Assembly (NCBI GenBank): GCA_002307215.1
Contig: DBTU01000014.1
Coordinates: forward strand, 7,850-51,106
Direction: 5' to 3'
Length of the DNA: 43,257 nucleotides
Origin: Lachnoclostridium sp. UBA1308
Lineage (GTDB): Bacteria; Bacillota; Clostridia; Lachnospirales; Lachnospiraceae
This document shows positions 17,559 through 26,197 of this stretch, in pieces; positions within the stretch are counted from its first letter, which is position 1; every line of letters begins with the position of its first letter. The position numbers were made by a program, and so were the translations under genes. The notes below the pieces were generated by a model. That model saw only the letters and a list, made by a program, of their open reading frames with translations, did no database searches and was not told the DNA's origin.

Positions 17559-17573
17559 TGGACACTTTGTCCA
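17559..17573. promoter_or_regulatory. Operator-like palindrome 1 of the PucR cluster
   Basis: A perfect palindrome TGGACA-CTT-TGTCCA in the divergent intergenic region, 32 bases upstream of the operon's -35 box and about 125 bases before the PucR-type gene. It could serve both directions. Confidence 0.55.
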
Positions 17574-17696
17574 TATGAAATATTTGGCTGTATTTATATG
17601 ATGAGAAGTAAGAGAAAGTAGCTTCAGAAATGAATACGAAGGATGCATGCCTTTTATGGCGAATCTCACAGAATAAAAGAAAGTATGGTGAATTAC

Positions 17697-18866
17697 ATGA
17701 ATTTGACGGTCAAACAAATCGTCGATTATCAATTATTGAAGGGTGTTAAATTTGTCGCAGGCTTTCCCGGCGGAGCAAATGCAATATCGTGGGTAAACGT
17801 AATGGAGATACTTGACTCACCGGAATCCGTGCAGCGGGGTGAGTTACTGGTCACAACCGGCTATCATCTGCAGAACCAGGATTTATTTTCCAACCTAATT
17901 CCGACTCTGAAGAACAACGGTGTAAGTGGTATTGCGATACAGACCGGATATTATATTGATATCATACCTTCGTATATTCTCAGAGAGTGCGACCGGCTAG
18001 AATTTCCGGTTCTTGAGATTCCGAGAAACCTGACTTTCTCTGAGATTTTAAGAATTTTGATACAAAAAATCAATTCGAGCAAACAAGAAAGTGAAATCTC
18101 CGACGAAGCAGCCAAGTCAATGTTCCTGTCCCTGAACGATATCCTAAAAAATTACACCCATATGCTGTTTGAAGAGGATACCGGCAGGGTGGCCTATCTT
18201 TTCTATACCCAACCCATCAATCAATATACTGTCAGCGAAGCAACCGCTCTCGGCTGTATGAACCGGGTAAAATCGTATTTAACTGATCAGGCGGAGACCT
18301 GTGAAGTGATCAGTACCAAGAATGGCGCCGCCGCATTTTTGATTGTTTTCGAAAATGAGAGCAAGTACCTGTCAATGATCTATGATTTCAGTATTGTACT
18401 GACCTTTTTGTCAGAACAGCAGGGTATGAACTATTATGTAGGTGTCGATCGGATCCAATCTTATAAATTCTTAAGTCTTGCCTTTGAGCATGTCACTGAA
18501 TGCACCCAACTGCTGAACTCCATTCATGCTAAACGAGGTGTGTGTTCCTATGATAATATGACTTTTATTAAAATGTTCGGAATTCTTCATCAGAATGAAC
18601 ACTCTTTTGTGACCGACAATCAGGCTCTGCAGATTCTTCTTAATTATGACAGAATTAACAGCTCCAATTATGTACAGACCTTAAGATTCTATCTTGCGGA
18701 TAACTGCAACGCCTCTAAGACAGCAGCGAGACTTTATATCCACAGACATACGCTTCAAAAGCGTCTTGATAAAATCTATGATCTGTGCGGAATTAATCCG
18801 GATGACTACTTCGCCAGATTATACATGTCCATCTCACTGCTTTTTCATGATTACTTCACCTATTGA
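17697..18866 (+). CDS. PucR-family transcriptional regulator
   Basis: About 389 residues with the ATG at 17697, which follows GGTGA; ATGs at 17685 and 17643 are alternatives with weaker sites. The N-terminal domain (MNLTVKQIVDYQLLKGVKFVAG, then GELLVTTGYHL and FPVLEIP) is the PucR ligand-sensing region. The C-terminal 70 residues (TLRFYLADNCNASKTAARLYIHRHTLQKRLDKI) are the PucR-type helix-turn-helix. Known members activate catabolic genes for purines, amino acids or related compounds. Divergent orientation to the dehydrogenase operon, and the palindromes at 17559, 13214 and 18914, point to it as the local regulator. Confidence 0.88.
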   Translation: MNLTVKQIVDYQLLKGVKFVAGFPGGANAISWVNVMEILDSPESVQRGELLVTTGYHLQNQDLFSNLIPTLKNNGVSGIAIQTGYYIDIIPSYILRECDRLEFPVLEIPRNLTFSEILRILIQKINSSKQESEISDEAAKSMFLSLNDILKNYTHMLFEEDTGRVAYLFYTQPINQYTVSEATALGCMNRVKSYLTDQAETCEVISTKNGAAAFLIVFENESKYLSMIYDFSIVLTFLSEQQGMNYYVGVDRIQSYKFLSLAFEHVTECTQLLNSIHAKRGVCSYDNMTFIKMFGILHQNEHSFVTDNQALQILLNYDRINSSNYVQTLRFYLADNCNASKTAARLYIHRHTLQKRLDKIYDLCGINPDDYFARLYMSISLLFHDYFTY

Positions 18867-18913
18867 AGTTAATCAAAGTTTTGGACAGATCTATAGCTAA
18901 GACCCCTGCGGGA

Positions 18914-18928
18914 GGGACAAATTGTACA
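18914..18928. promoter_or_regulatory. Operator-like site 3 of the PucR cluster
   Basis: GGGACA-AAT-TGTACA between the PucR-type gene and the racemase-like gene. It has the same half-site spacing as sites 1 and 2. Confidence 0.4.
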
Positions 18929-18976
18929 CCTTTCTTTGCAAAGTGACTACTCTTTCACTGGAAGGGGTCAAAGCGC

Positions 18977-19006
18977 TTTACATCTGGGAAACCGGTATGC
19001 TATTTT
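18977..19006 (+). promoter_or_regulatory. Possible promoter of the racemase-like gene
   Basis: TTTACA, an 18-base spacer and TATTTT, ending about 33 bases before the start codon. Operator site 3 lies 48 bases upstream, a different distance from the 32 bases seen at the minus-strand promoters. Confidence 0.35.
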
Positions 19007-19038
19007 TAACTCAGAATTTTATGAAAGGGGACTGTGAT

Positions 19039-19764
19039 ATGAAAATAAAAGGTGGCTACACAAGTTACGGACAATTTATTGGGATTTTGATGATGGATAC
19101 TGTATTTCCAAGACTGGTCGGAGATATCGGAAATGCGAGAACCTATCAGGTTCCGGTAAGATATTACACGGTGAAAAATGTATCTACGGATAAAATGAAT
19201 GCATCGAATGCCGAGAAGCTACTGTTATTGCCTTTCCTCGAGGCCGCGAAGGAATTAGAGAAAGAGGGTTGTAAAGCAATTACGACAAGCTGTAGTTTTC
19301 TGACCGGATTTCAGAAACAGCTGGCCGACGCCGTATCAATCCCTGTATTTACAAACACCTTAATCCTTGCTCCCTTTATCCATAGCATGCTAAACAGCAA
19401 ATTAAAGATAGGAATTCTGACCGAACGTGCCGATTTAATCCACGAAGATTACTTTCAGCAGCTTGGCTGGTCCAGCGATGTCATTCCCGTCAGTATCAGC
19501 GGTATGCCCGAGGCTTCTCCCTTCTCAACGCTCTTTATCCAGGATAATCTGGAGGAGGATATTGAAGTGCTGGAGAAATGCATAAAAGAACTTACGCTAG
19601 CTCATATGGAGCAGAATCCCGACACCGGCGCAATCATACTGGAATGTACCAACTTTGCACCCTTTACCAATCTCATACAAGAGCTCTCGGGTGTTCCTGT
19701 CTTCGGGATCAATCAGCTGCTCGAATATATCGATTCCTGTATCTGTGCACCAAAATACTACTAA
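19039..19764 (+). CDS. Asp/Glu/hydantoin racemase-family protein
   Basis: About 241 residues starting MKIKGGYTSYG after AAAGGGG; the longer frame upstream has no family features. Two cysteine motifs typical of the superfamily are present: TTSCSFL in the first half and LECTNFAPF in the second. These act as the acid/base pair in aspartate, glutamate and hydantoin racemases. Related folds include maleate isomerase and arylmalonate decarboxylase, so racemase activity is likely but not proven. It is separated from the regulator by about 170 bases holding operator site 3. A cofactor-free racemase next to D-specific hydroxyacid dehydrogenases and an aminotransferase suggests a pathway that handles D- and L-forms of one acid (inference). 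Confidence 0.75.
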   Translation: MKIKGGYTSYGQFIGILMMDTVFPRLVGDIGNARTYQVPVRYYTVKNVSTDKMNASNAEKLLLLPFLEAAKELEKEGCKAITTSCSFLTGFQKQLADAVSIPVFTNTLILAPFIHSMLNSKLKIGILTERADLIHEDYFQQLGWSSDVIPVSISGMPEASPFSTLFIQDNLEEDIEVLEKCIKELTLAHMEQNPDTGAIILECTNFAPFTNLIQELSGVPVFGINQLLEYIDSCICAPKYY

Positions 19765-19845
19765 ATAAATAAAACTTCGCAGTTTGTGCGTTGGATTGCT
19801 TTATATTGCAATCTATACACCTTGAACTGCGAAGTTTTATTTATT
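19764..19845. terminator. Bidirectional terminator between convergent genes
   Basis: A perfect 21-bp inverted repeat (19764-19784 and 19825-19845) has an inner GATTGC/GCAATC pairing. AT-rich outer arms give U-runs in both directions. It ends the racemase-like gene on the plus strand and the M56 gene on the minus strand. Confidence 0.9.
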
Positions 19846-19872
19846 CTATCAATCGTTGGTCTGTAAATCTGA

Positions 19873-21921
19873 TTATTTTCGTACTAATTCAAAATACGTG
19901 CCCCCACCCATTACAATCAAGGTATTATCATCTTTGACCAGAAAAATACATCCAATTCCTTTGGCGTCAGAGACCGTAACCTCCGTGGCAGAGTCTGCTG
20001 TTATTCCCAGTTTTTCAAACGTCATACGATTATCTGACAGAAAATCATTTGCGGTAACTATGGTAGATTCGTAGTCCGGATTCTTTACAATATCCTTCAG
20101 ATTGGAAGCCTGATCTCCAAAGCTGGTTGCGCTCTTATCGGAAAAGCTCATGCTTTCACCAATCAAGGCTTCTGCATCCTCTTTACTATAGGTTCCGGCA
20201 GAACCATATGCCACCACCTGATCGATGATCCAGTCACCGTAGAAATCTTCTTTAGCCTCCAGCTGAGCCTCTGCAGCTTCTTTTGAAAGCACATAGACAG
20301 CGACAACAGAGGTTATCTTCATATCAATATCAGCATCATAGTTTACAGATATATCATTTTTATCGACTTGATAAATCGCAACCCCATTTCCATCTCTTAG
20401 CGGATCACCAAAGGCTTTCGTAAAATCTTCTTTGCTTTCTCCGATGCTTGCACCATTAAAATCAATATCAGTTTGATCCGTAAATATCTGGCTTACCTTA
20501 CCCTTGTCATTAAACCAAACTCTGATGCCCTCCTTCGCAAATTCCAGGCCGCCTTCATCAACCGTAGTATAGGCTTTGCCTAACTGACTGATCAGGACTT
20601 CCTTACTTAATCCCAGAAGCTTTGTTAACTGAGTGAGATTCATATAATCAGTGGCTTCACTGTCAGAGGGAATCTCTGTTACCTCAGGTGCAGTTGTTAT
20701 CTCCGGTGTTCCGGTTATCTCCGGAGTCACTGTTACTATTGCATTATTATCTGTATCTCCCTGTGTATTTCCTGTCTCTTTTGATGAGTTTTTACAGCCG
20801 GTTAATCCAACCAGTCCGACGATTAATATAAGAATTATCGTAACTAATGTACTCGGCCATTTATTATTATGAAATTTACTTATCATGATGATTCTCCTTT
20901 TGAAGTTCGATTTATGCTTCCACAGTCCCGCGGTCGCAGGAATAAAATTAGATTCTGAAAATAATTTAATAAGCTTTATTACAGTACTGCCATAATTCAG
21001 GTATTCCTCTTTTTGCAGATACCGTAAAGCCTTGGCATCACAGGAAATCTCGCAGTCCTCATGTATCTTATGAAACGCATACCAAACGAGAGGATGAAAG
21101 AAATAAACAATCTGTATAAGAGTTAACACCCAATTGACGGCAATGTCTTTTCTCTTATAGTGTGATAATTCATGTAGAAAGATATATTTGATCTCCTGAT
21201 CACTTAATTGTTCCATATATGCTTCCGATAGTAGGATTTTGGTATGCAGGGTAGCATATAAGGACGGAGTTCTGGTTCTCTTCGTGGTATACAAATAGAT
21301 CCTTCGCCTTATTCCGGTAATCTGCTTACATTCCTCAAGAATATTATTCATCCTGGGGCTATTCAGCAGCTTATAATTCCTTCTAACCTCAAGAGCAAAG
21401 GCGACATTGATAAAAGTAGTATAGAGGATTAACAAAAACATTCCGGACACCCAGATGAAAGCCAATATCATCATATAGGATATCTGTTCTGAATGACCGC
21501 CTTGACTTGAGGTCGCTGTTAGGTCAGTCGTCGTGGGATTATTAGCGTCTGCATTAACCAAATTCTCGTTACCGGAATTCTGACTACCGACATTCTCGTT
21601 ACCGGCAGAAACCCCGTTCAGATTCGGAGACGTCACATTCGGATTCTTTGTCGCGTCCGGTTCATGCGTGTCGCTTATATTGACAGTTAAACCGAATTGC
21701 TCCGATGCCAGGTTGACGAGATTCAGTGCACTCAGGGAGCTCTCCGGAGTATACGGAATCATCAATCGAACCAATAATAAAATCCAGATATAATAATGCC
21801 ATCTTGGGCTTAGCACCTTGCCGAACACCTTCTTAATCAGCAGGATAAGTACAATCATAATACTGGAGATTGCTCCGAGATACAGTATTTCTTGAAATGC
21901 TTTTAATAGAAAATTCACCAT
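19873..21921 (-). CDS. M56-family (BlaR1/MecR1-like) membrane metallopeptidase with lipoprotein-like C-terminal part
   Basis: 682 residues. Helices near residues 10-55 and 147-175 flank a Ser/Asn-rich extracellular loop. The zinc protease motif HELSH is at 250-254, and ECEIS-type spacing downstream appears as EDCEISCDAKA. After another helix near residue 365-380 there is a lipobox-like VGLTGC and a Thr/Pro-rich linker. The rest (about 440-682) is an extracellular region unlike the penicillin-binding sensor of BlaR1. In the known family the peptidase cleaves BlaI after a signal. Here the signal is unlikely to be a beta-lactam bound by a PBP domain. It follows the BlaI-type gene by three bases. 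Confidence 0.85.
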   Translation of the reverse strand: MVNFLLKAFQEILYLGAISSIMIVLILLIKKVFGKVLSPRWHYYIWILLLVRLMIPYTPESSLSALNLVNLASEQFGLTVNISDTHEPDATKNPNVTSPNLNGVSAGNENVGSQNSGNENLVNADANNPTTTDLTATSSQGGHSEQISYMMILAFIWVSGMFLLILYTTFINVAFALEVRRNYKLLNSPRMNNILEECKQITGIRRRIYLYTTKRTRTPSLYATLHTKILLSEAYMEQLSDQEIKYIFLHELSHYKRKDIAVNWVLTLIQIVYFFHPLVWYAFHKIHEDCEISCDAKALRYLQKEEYLNYGSTVIKLIKLFSESNFIPATAGLWKHKSNFKRRIIMISKFHNNKWPSTLVTIILILIVGLVGLTGCKNSSKETGNTQGDTDNNAIVTVTPEITGTPEITTAPEVTEIPSDSEATDYMNLTQLTKLLGLSKEVLISQLGKAYTTVDEGGLEFAKEGIRVWFNDKGKVSQIFTDQTDIDFNGASIGESKEDFTKAFGDPLRDGNGVAIYQVDKNDISVNYDADIDMKITSVVAVYVLSKEAAEAQLEAKEDFYGDWIIDQVVAYGSAGTYSKEDAEALIGESMSFSDKSATSFGDQASNLKDIVKNPDYESTIVTANDFLSDNRMTFEKLGITADSATEVTVSDAKGIGCIFLVKDDNTLIVMGGGTYFELVRK

Positions 21922-21924
21922 ATG

Positions 21925-22293
21925 CTACCTACTTTTCTTTGCTTTTAACAGATTCTCAAGTTCCTCAATATCCCTTTCGGATAATTTCTCTTCCTCGATA
22001 AAATTTGAGAGCAACATATTGAAGGAACCCTGAAAGCATTTCTCCAGAAATGAATTCGTCTCTTCCTTCACACACTCTGCCTCTGTCACTTTTGCATAAT
22101 AAGAATAAAAGGTATTCTCTCTTTGCGCATTTACAGCACCTTTGGTAACCAGCCTCCTGATTAAGGTATGGATGGTCTTTGGGTTCCAACCGGTGTCGGT
22201 CTCCAGCTCATCCACAATCTCGCTGCCAAGTCTAGGAGATTTACTCCATAATACTTTCATAACCTTCCACTCAGAATCAGAAATATTGTTCAT
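21925..22293 (-). CDS. BlaI/MecI/CopY-family repressor
   Basis: 122 residues, the usual length. The winged helix-turn-helix is seen in ISDSEWKVMKVLWSKSPRLGSEIVDEL and TIHTLIRRLVTKGAV, followed by a helical dimerisation and cleavage region. AAAGGAAA precedes the ATG. Its promoter carries two TACA-N2-TGTA-type operators (22312-22352), so it should repress its own operon and be inactivated by the M56 peptidase encoded three bases downstream. Confidence 0.92.
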   Translation of the reverse strand: MNNISDSEWKVMKVLWSKSPRLGSEIVDELETDTGWNPKTIHTLIRRLVTKGAVNAQRENTFYSYYAKVTEAECVKEETNSFLEKCFQGSFNMLLSNFIEEEKLSERDIEELENLLKAKKSR

Positions 22294-22311
22294 GTAATTA
22301 TTTCCTTTCGT

Positions 22312-22365
22312 ATTACATATGTAGTACCATAACTACATATTACAACTGTAATACGTAGTTGTCAA
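22312..22365 (-). promoter_or_regulatory. blaI-type promoter with two BlaI operators
   Basis: Minus strand TTGACA (22360-22365), 17 bases, TAATAT (22337-22342). ATTACAACTGTAAT at 22339-22352 overlaps the promoter and ATTACATATGTAGTA at 22312-22326 follows it. Both match the known BlaI/MecI operator pattern TACA-N2-TGTA, so autorepression is expected. Confidence 0.8.
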
Positions 22366-22387
22366 GAGGAGATTTACTGAATAGGTA

Positions 22388-22432
22388 CAAAAATAACCCT
22401 ATCGATAATTTGTCACAATTACCGGTAGGGTT
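22388..22432 (-). terminator. Terminator of the two-repeat secreted protein
   Basis: AACCCTA at 22395 pairs with TAGGGTT at 22426, with inner pairing TAATT/AATTA. On the minus strand five T follow. Confidence 0.7.
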
Positions 22433-22483
22433 ACCCACTTCAATGATTCAAATAGCATATCATTCCTGTGTCAAACCTTATTC

Positions 22484-23074
22484 TTAATACTGGGTTACTA
22501 TACCCGAATAGGTAGCATTAAAGGTGTACCTTAGGATTGCTACATTATTCGATGTATCATAATGATCATACGCCGCTGTCCAATTACTGATTCCGGTACA
22601 GCGAAGCGTCCCGCTGTAACTACCATCATCATAGTTATAGGTCACCGTAGATATAAATGTACTCTTGATAAACTCCGCTACATTCGCCGGACCGGTTGCA
22701 CTCGAAGCTTGTACTACAGTAACTGCCTTCGTAACCGGATATTCTGTTACAGTACCGGAGTAGGTTGCATCAAATGTATACTTAAAATTCGGGACATTAT
22801 TCTCATAATGATCATATGTCTGTGTCCAATTACTAATTCCGATACATCTTAGCGTTCCCTTGTAACTGCCATCATCATAGTTATAGGTCACCGTAGATAT
22901 AAATGTACTCTGAATAAAATTTACCACATTTAATGGTCCAACCGCACTGGAAGCTTGTGTTACCGTAACAACCTTTGTTGAAGCAGCAAAGACATTCGTT
23001 GTGCTTAATGATAAGATGATTACTACCGCCATAACCAAACAAATGCCGGCTTTAAGACTTCTTTTCCTTGACAT
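22484..23074 (-). CDS. Small secreted protein made of two tandem repeats
   Basis: About 196 residues; the ATG at 23074 has the better spacing to GGGGG, and an ATG two codons upstream is possible. A signal peptide with an Ala-X-Ala-like end (NVFAAS) covers the first 30 residues. The rest is two copies of a unit of about 80 residues, each containing VTYNYDDGSY, GTLRC, ISNWT, YDHY and a final TYSG-V-T. The high content of Tyr, Thr and Ser and the repeated design suggest an extracellular beta-rich protein. I do not recognise the family. It stands alone between its own terminator and the GH13 gene. Confidence 0.75.
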   Translation of the reverse strand: MSRKRSLKAGICLVMAVVIILSLSTTNVFAASTKVVTVTQASSAVGPLNVVNFIQSTFISTVTYNYDDGSYKGTLRCIGISNWTQTYDHYENNVPNFKYTFDATYSGTVTEYPVTKAVTVVQASSATGPANVAEFIKSTFISTVTYNYDDGSYSGTLRCTGISNWTAAYDHYDTSNNVAILRYTFNATYSGIVTQY

Positions 23075-23193
23075 AAACATTTCCCCCTTTGATTTTATTA
23101 TTTGTAATATTATGTATATATCATAAAGGGTTATTTGTCATTTGTCAATATTTGTATGTACAAGTATTGCATTATTTTTACATTTTTATTGCA

Positions 23194-24750
23194 TTACGCC
23201 ATTTTATATACACACGCAGAGCAGGGCGGCGCAATGATAACTCCATCTTTGATTGATGCGACACCGTTATTTGAATAGATTACCTGCGTATTCGCATGAA
23301 AATCCACCGTGCAGGAAGCTTCATCTTGTGAAGGATTGATTACAACAAGCATACTTCCCTTTTTACCAATTCTCTGATATACAAATGGATAAGCTTTTTC
23401 TTTGGCATAAAGAAATTCTATCGCAGCATTGGAGCAAAGAGCTTCGTGATCAAATCTCAATTTGATCAATTTCTTGATTTCTTGATATAGAGAATTCTCC
23501 GATTCCAATTGTTTCTTTGCTGTCGGTCTATTCGCATCCGGGTCTATCATGATATATAAGTCATCCGTATTTGCATCAGAAAAACCGGCATTATCCGTAT
23601 CATCCCATTGCATCGGGCTCCGAGAACCTGTCCTTTCATAACCCCCCTCTACGGAGGTAACTTGCTCCAGATATTTCATACCTATTTCATCCCCATAATA
23701 GATAAAAGGAGCTCCGGGCATCGTAAGCAAAAATGCAAAGGCTATCTTCATTTCCTCGGGATCTAATTTGTGTGAAAGCCTTGCCATATCATGATTACCG
23801 GAGGGAATACAGATAAGACCATTACCATCAGTCAACTTATAATTAGCCCAGTATTTCTGTACAAATTCAGAGATATCTCCATTTCCTTCTCGCGAGAAAT
23901 ATGGCTTCTCACCACGAAACAAATCCGTGTAGTGGGAGGGCCCAAAGTGCAGAAGAAAGTCCATATGAAAGCCTCCCTTTAAGGACTTGTCCGGCTCTCC
24001 CCACTCAGAGATAAGTACTGCGTTCGGGAATTCCTCGTCAAGAAAAGCTCTGAAATTCTGCCATAATTCAATTGTTTCCTTGCTGTTAGTATCATTTTTA
24101 ACCAAAGAACCGGCCATGTCTACACGAAAGCCATCGCAGCCCAGACTAAGCCAATAACGCATTACATCCTTCATTACTTCGCGTGTAGCAATCGCTTCCT
24201 TCGAATCGGGTGCAAATTGCCAGCTCTTATCAGGGTTTGCAAAGCCATAGTTCAGCGCAGGCTGTGTCGAAAAGAAATTCACAGCACAACTTCCGTTCCT
24301 TGCCGATATTCCCCGTATACACCCTGCAATGTTTGATACATCCCTAAAATCCTCCCATATGCTGTCTGTCCAAATATATCGATTGCTATACTCATTCGTA
24401 GCTGCCTTCATAGATTCCAGAAACCAGGGATGTGTAATTGAGGTATGACCGGGAACCAGATCCAAGATGATATGCATGTTATTATCATGTAATCGATCGA
24501 ACAATTTCTTCATATCCTCATTGGAACCATAACGGGGCGCTACCTTAAAATAATCCTCAACATCGTACCCCGCATCTGCAAAAGGAGAAGCAAAACATGG
24601 ATTTAGCCAGATTGCATTGCACCCCAAATCCTTAATATACTCTATTTTGTCCATAATCCCCGGAATGTCACCGATACCATCCGCATTCGTATCTTTAAAA
24701 CTTTGCGGATATATCTCATAAAACACGGCATTATTCAGCCATTTTGACAT
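23194..24750 (-). CDS. GH13-family alpha-glucosidase/amylase-like hydrolase
   Basis: 518 residues, no signal peptide, so cytoplasmic. The TIM-barrel motifs are all present: LDLVPGHTS, the nucleophile Asp211 in GFRVDMAGS, acid Glu249 in LISEWGEP and the third carboxylate Asp321 in PSGNHDMAR. QSFKDTNADGIGDIPG at the start and the length suggest an oligosaccharide-type alpha-glucosidase or related GH13 enzyme; exact linkage preference is not readable. GGAGG precedes the ATG, which lies 16 bases inside the end of the Nudix gene, so translation is probably coupled. Confidence 0.88.
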   Translation of the reverse strand: MSKWLNNAVFYEIYPQSFKDTNADGIGDIPGIMDKIEYIKDLGCNAIWLNPCFASPFADAGYDVEDYFKVAPRYGSNEDMKKLFDRLHDNNMHIILDLVPGHTSITHPWFLESMKAATNEYSNRYIWTDSIWEDFRDVSNIAGCIRGISARNGSCAVNFFSTQPALNYGFANPDKSWQFAPDSKEAIATREVMKDVMRYWLSLGCDGFRVDMAGSLVKNDTNSKETIELWQNFRAFLDEEFPNAVLISEWGEPDKSLKGGFHMDFLLHFGPSHYTDLFRGEKPYFSREGNGDISEFVQKYWANYKLTDGNGLICIPSGNHDMARLSHKLDPEEMKIAFAFLLTMPGAPFIYYGDEIGMKYLEQVTSVEGGYERTGSRSPMQWDDTDNAGFSDANTDDLYIMIDPDANRPTAKKQLESENSLYQEIKKLIKLRFDHEALCSNAAIEFLYAKEKAYPFVYQRIGKKGSMLVVINPSQDEASCTVDFHANTQVIYSNNGVASIKDGVIIAPPCSACVYKMA

Positions 24751-25160
24751 ATGTGTTCCTCCTTACCAAAATATTTTACCTGCTCTACCATATGCCCAAT
24801 GTTACCTTCACCGGCAAATCTGCTACAATCAAAGAAATTCTCATCCGCATCCAGCCATTCCAGTGGATGTGCTTCTTCACGTAAAACAATCTCGGAGGTC
24901 AGATTTCCCACATACACTTCCACATAACAGTCCTGATTATAGTATGTAAAATCCATCATATGATGAAGTTGAATATGAACTCGGTCGATGCCTGTCTCTT
25001 CCATCAATTCCCGATAAGCAGCTTCACTGCTGCTTTCGCCACTCTCTATCTTGCCTCCAACGAGGTTGTATAATCCTTTATACGGATCTTTGGTTCTTTT
25101 GCAAAACAATAGTTTTCTACTGTTTTGGTTATATACCATAATACAGTTATATCCTTGCAT
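24735..25160 (-). CDS. Nudix hydrolase coupled to the GH13 gene
   Basis: 141 residues. The Nudix box is complete at residues 36-58 (G36, E42, R50, E51, E54, E55, G57), in the part reading GKIESGE and RELMEETGI. Members hydrolyse nucleoside diphosphates linked to another group; this one could be an 8-oxo-dGTP or sugar-nucleotide type. GGAGG is four bases before the ATG, and a six-base-pair hairpin (25183-25206) lies just upstream. Its 3' end overlaps the GH13 start, so the two are one operon. Confidence 0.88.
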   Translation of the reverse strand: MQGYNCIMVYNQNSRKLLFCKRTKDPYKGLYNLVGGKIESGESSSEAAYRELMEETGIDRVHIQLHHMMDFTYYNQDCYVEVYVGNLTSEIVLREEAHPLEWLDADENFFDCSRFAGEGNIGHMVEQVKYFGKEEHICQNG

Positions 25161-25292
25161 ATATCCTCCAGACTAAATGTTTCGGCAATTTTTCATTGTT
25201 TTGCCGATATATACTAGTAGTTACAAAATATAACTCCTTCTTTTGCCGGTGCTATATATCAATAAACTTATTAACGCAAGCTACAAGATTTG

Positions 25293-25697
25293 TTACCTGC
25301 TTTGGTTAGTGTCCATATATTCTATGATCTTATCCAGTACATCAATATCCGCCGGAAGCCAATCTATCGTGTTAAGTTCATTTCGGCTCAACCACTTTGA
25401 TGCAGCGTGCTCAATTAGTTTTAAGTCTCCCCTTATTACCTCACAGATAAAGCAATGCATAGTCAGATGAAAGTTGGGGTAATCATATTCCACTGTTGTC
25501 AGATAATTCTTTATTAAGATATCTGTAGCAAGCTCTTCTCTAATCTCACGCAGAAGGGCCTCTTCCCTGGATTCACCTGGTTCCATCTTTCCACCGGGAA
25601 ATTCCCATCCTCCGATGAAATCTCCATAGCCACGCTGTGTGGCAAATATTTTGTTCTTGTCCATTATTATGGCAGCAACTACTTCAATTGTTTTCAT
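25293..25697 (-). CDS. MutT-like Nudix hydrolase
   Basis: 134 residues, close to MutT in size. The box lies at residues 36-58 with GKMEPGE and REIREEL. The glycine before the last hydrophobic position of the usual box is Ala57 here, a small deviation. It probably sanitises oxidised nucleotides such as 8-oxo-dGTP. GGGTGA lies upstream of the ATG. Separated by about 130 bases from the next Nudix gene, so not clearly co-transcribed. Confidence 0.88.
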   Translation of the reverse strand: MKTIEVVAAIIMDKNKIFATQRGYGDFIGGWEFPGGKMEPGESREEALLREIREELATDILIKNYLTTVEYDYPNFHLTMHCFICEVIRGDLKLIEHAASKWLSRNELNTIDWLPADIDVLDKIIEYMDTNQSR

Positions 25698-25881
25698 ATG
25701 TTCACCCGCCTAATCTTAATAAAATGTTTGTCTACTCTTACTGGCTCTTCCAATTTGTAGATTATCTTAAATGCATCTTTACTATTCGCTTTTCATCATA
25801 TTTTTGGTCACCAATATTCCGAAATTTTACTCCTGTAAAGATTTCTCTTTACGTTGCTTTATTTCTGCAAATCTGTAGTTG

Positions 25882-26037
25882 CTATTCAATTGGCAATGAT
25901 CTCATCAACTGCTGATAGCAATGCATTAAAGATTTCTCTTCCATCCAATGACTAATATCTCTGTCTTTAAATCTTGAAAGATATAACAACATCATTGTAA
26001 GTTCTTTCTTTATCCGTTCTGATGATTTGTTCTCCAT
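25882..26037 (-). CDS. Small 51-residue protein or frameshifted remnant
   Basis: An ATG at 26037 follows a good GGGAGG. The product begins MENKSSERIKKELTMMLLYLS, which recalls the N-terminus of small clostridial proteins of the DUF6429 type. After about 30 residues a shift of one frame would read GREIFNALLSAVDEII, a better match to the expected continuation. It may be a genuine short protein or a gene broken by a frameshift. It is the only supportable coding signal in the 500-base gap 25698-26197; the rest shows nothing I can name. Confidence 0.4.
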   Translation of the reverse strand: MENKSSERIKKELTMMLLYLSRFKDRDISHWMEEKSLMHCYQQLMRSLPIE

Positions 26038-26197
26038 ATACGCTCCTCCCGCCATTGACGAATCAATTTATAATTTTTTCTCTATTGCTCACTTTATCGC
26101 TCATGATTTAGTTTAAATCAGTGATAAGAAAGCTCCTCACCCTTGAATTAGTTTGCAATATTATTTCGCCACTTTTTATTCGCCGGATTTTTTTCGC

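Noticed and set aside
17427..17732. N-terminal extension of the SerA-like dehydrogenase
   Set aside because: The strong GGAGG and the family N-terminus begin at 17426; the extension covers the promoter and operator.
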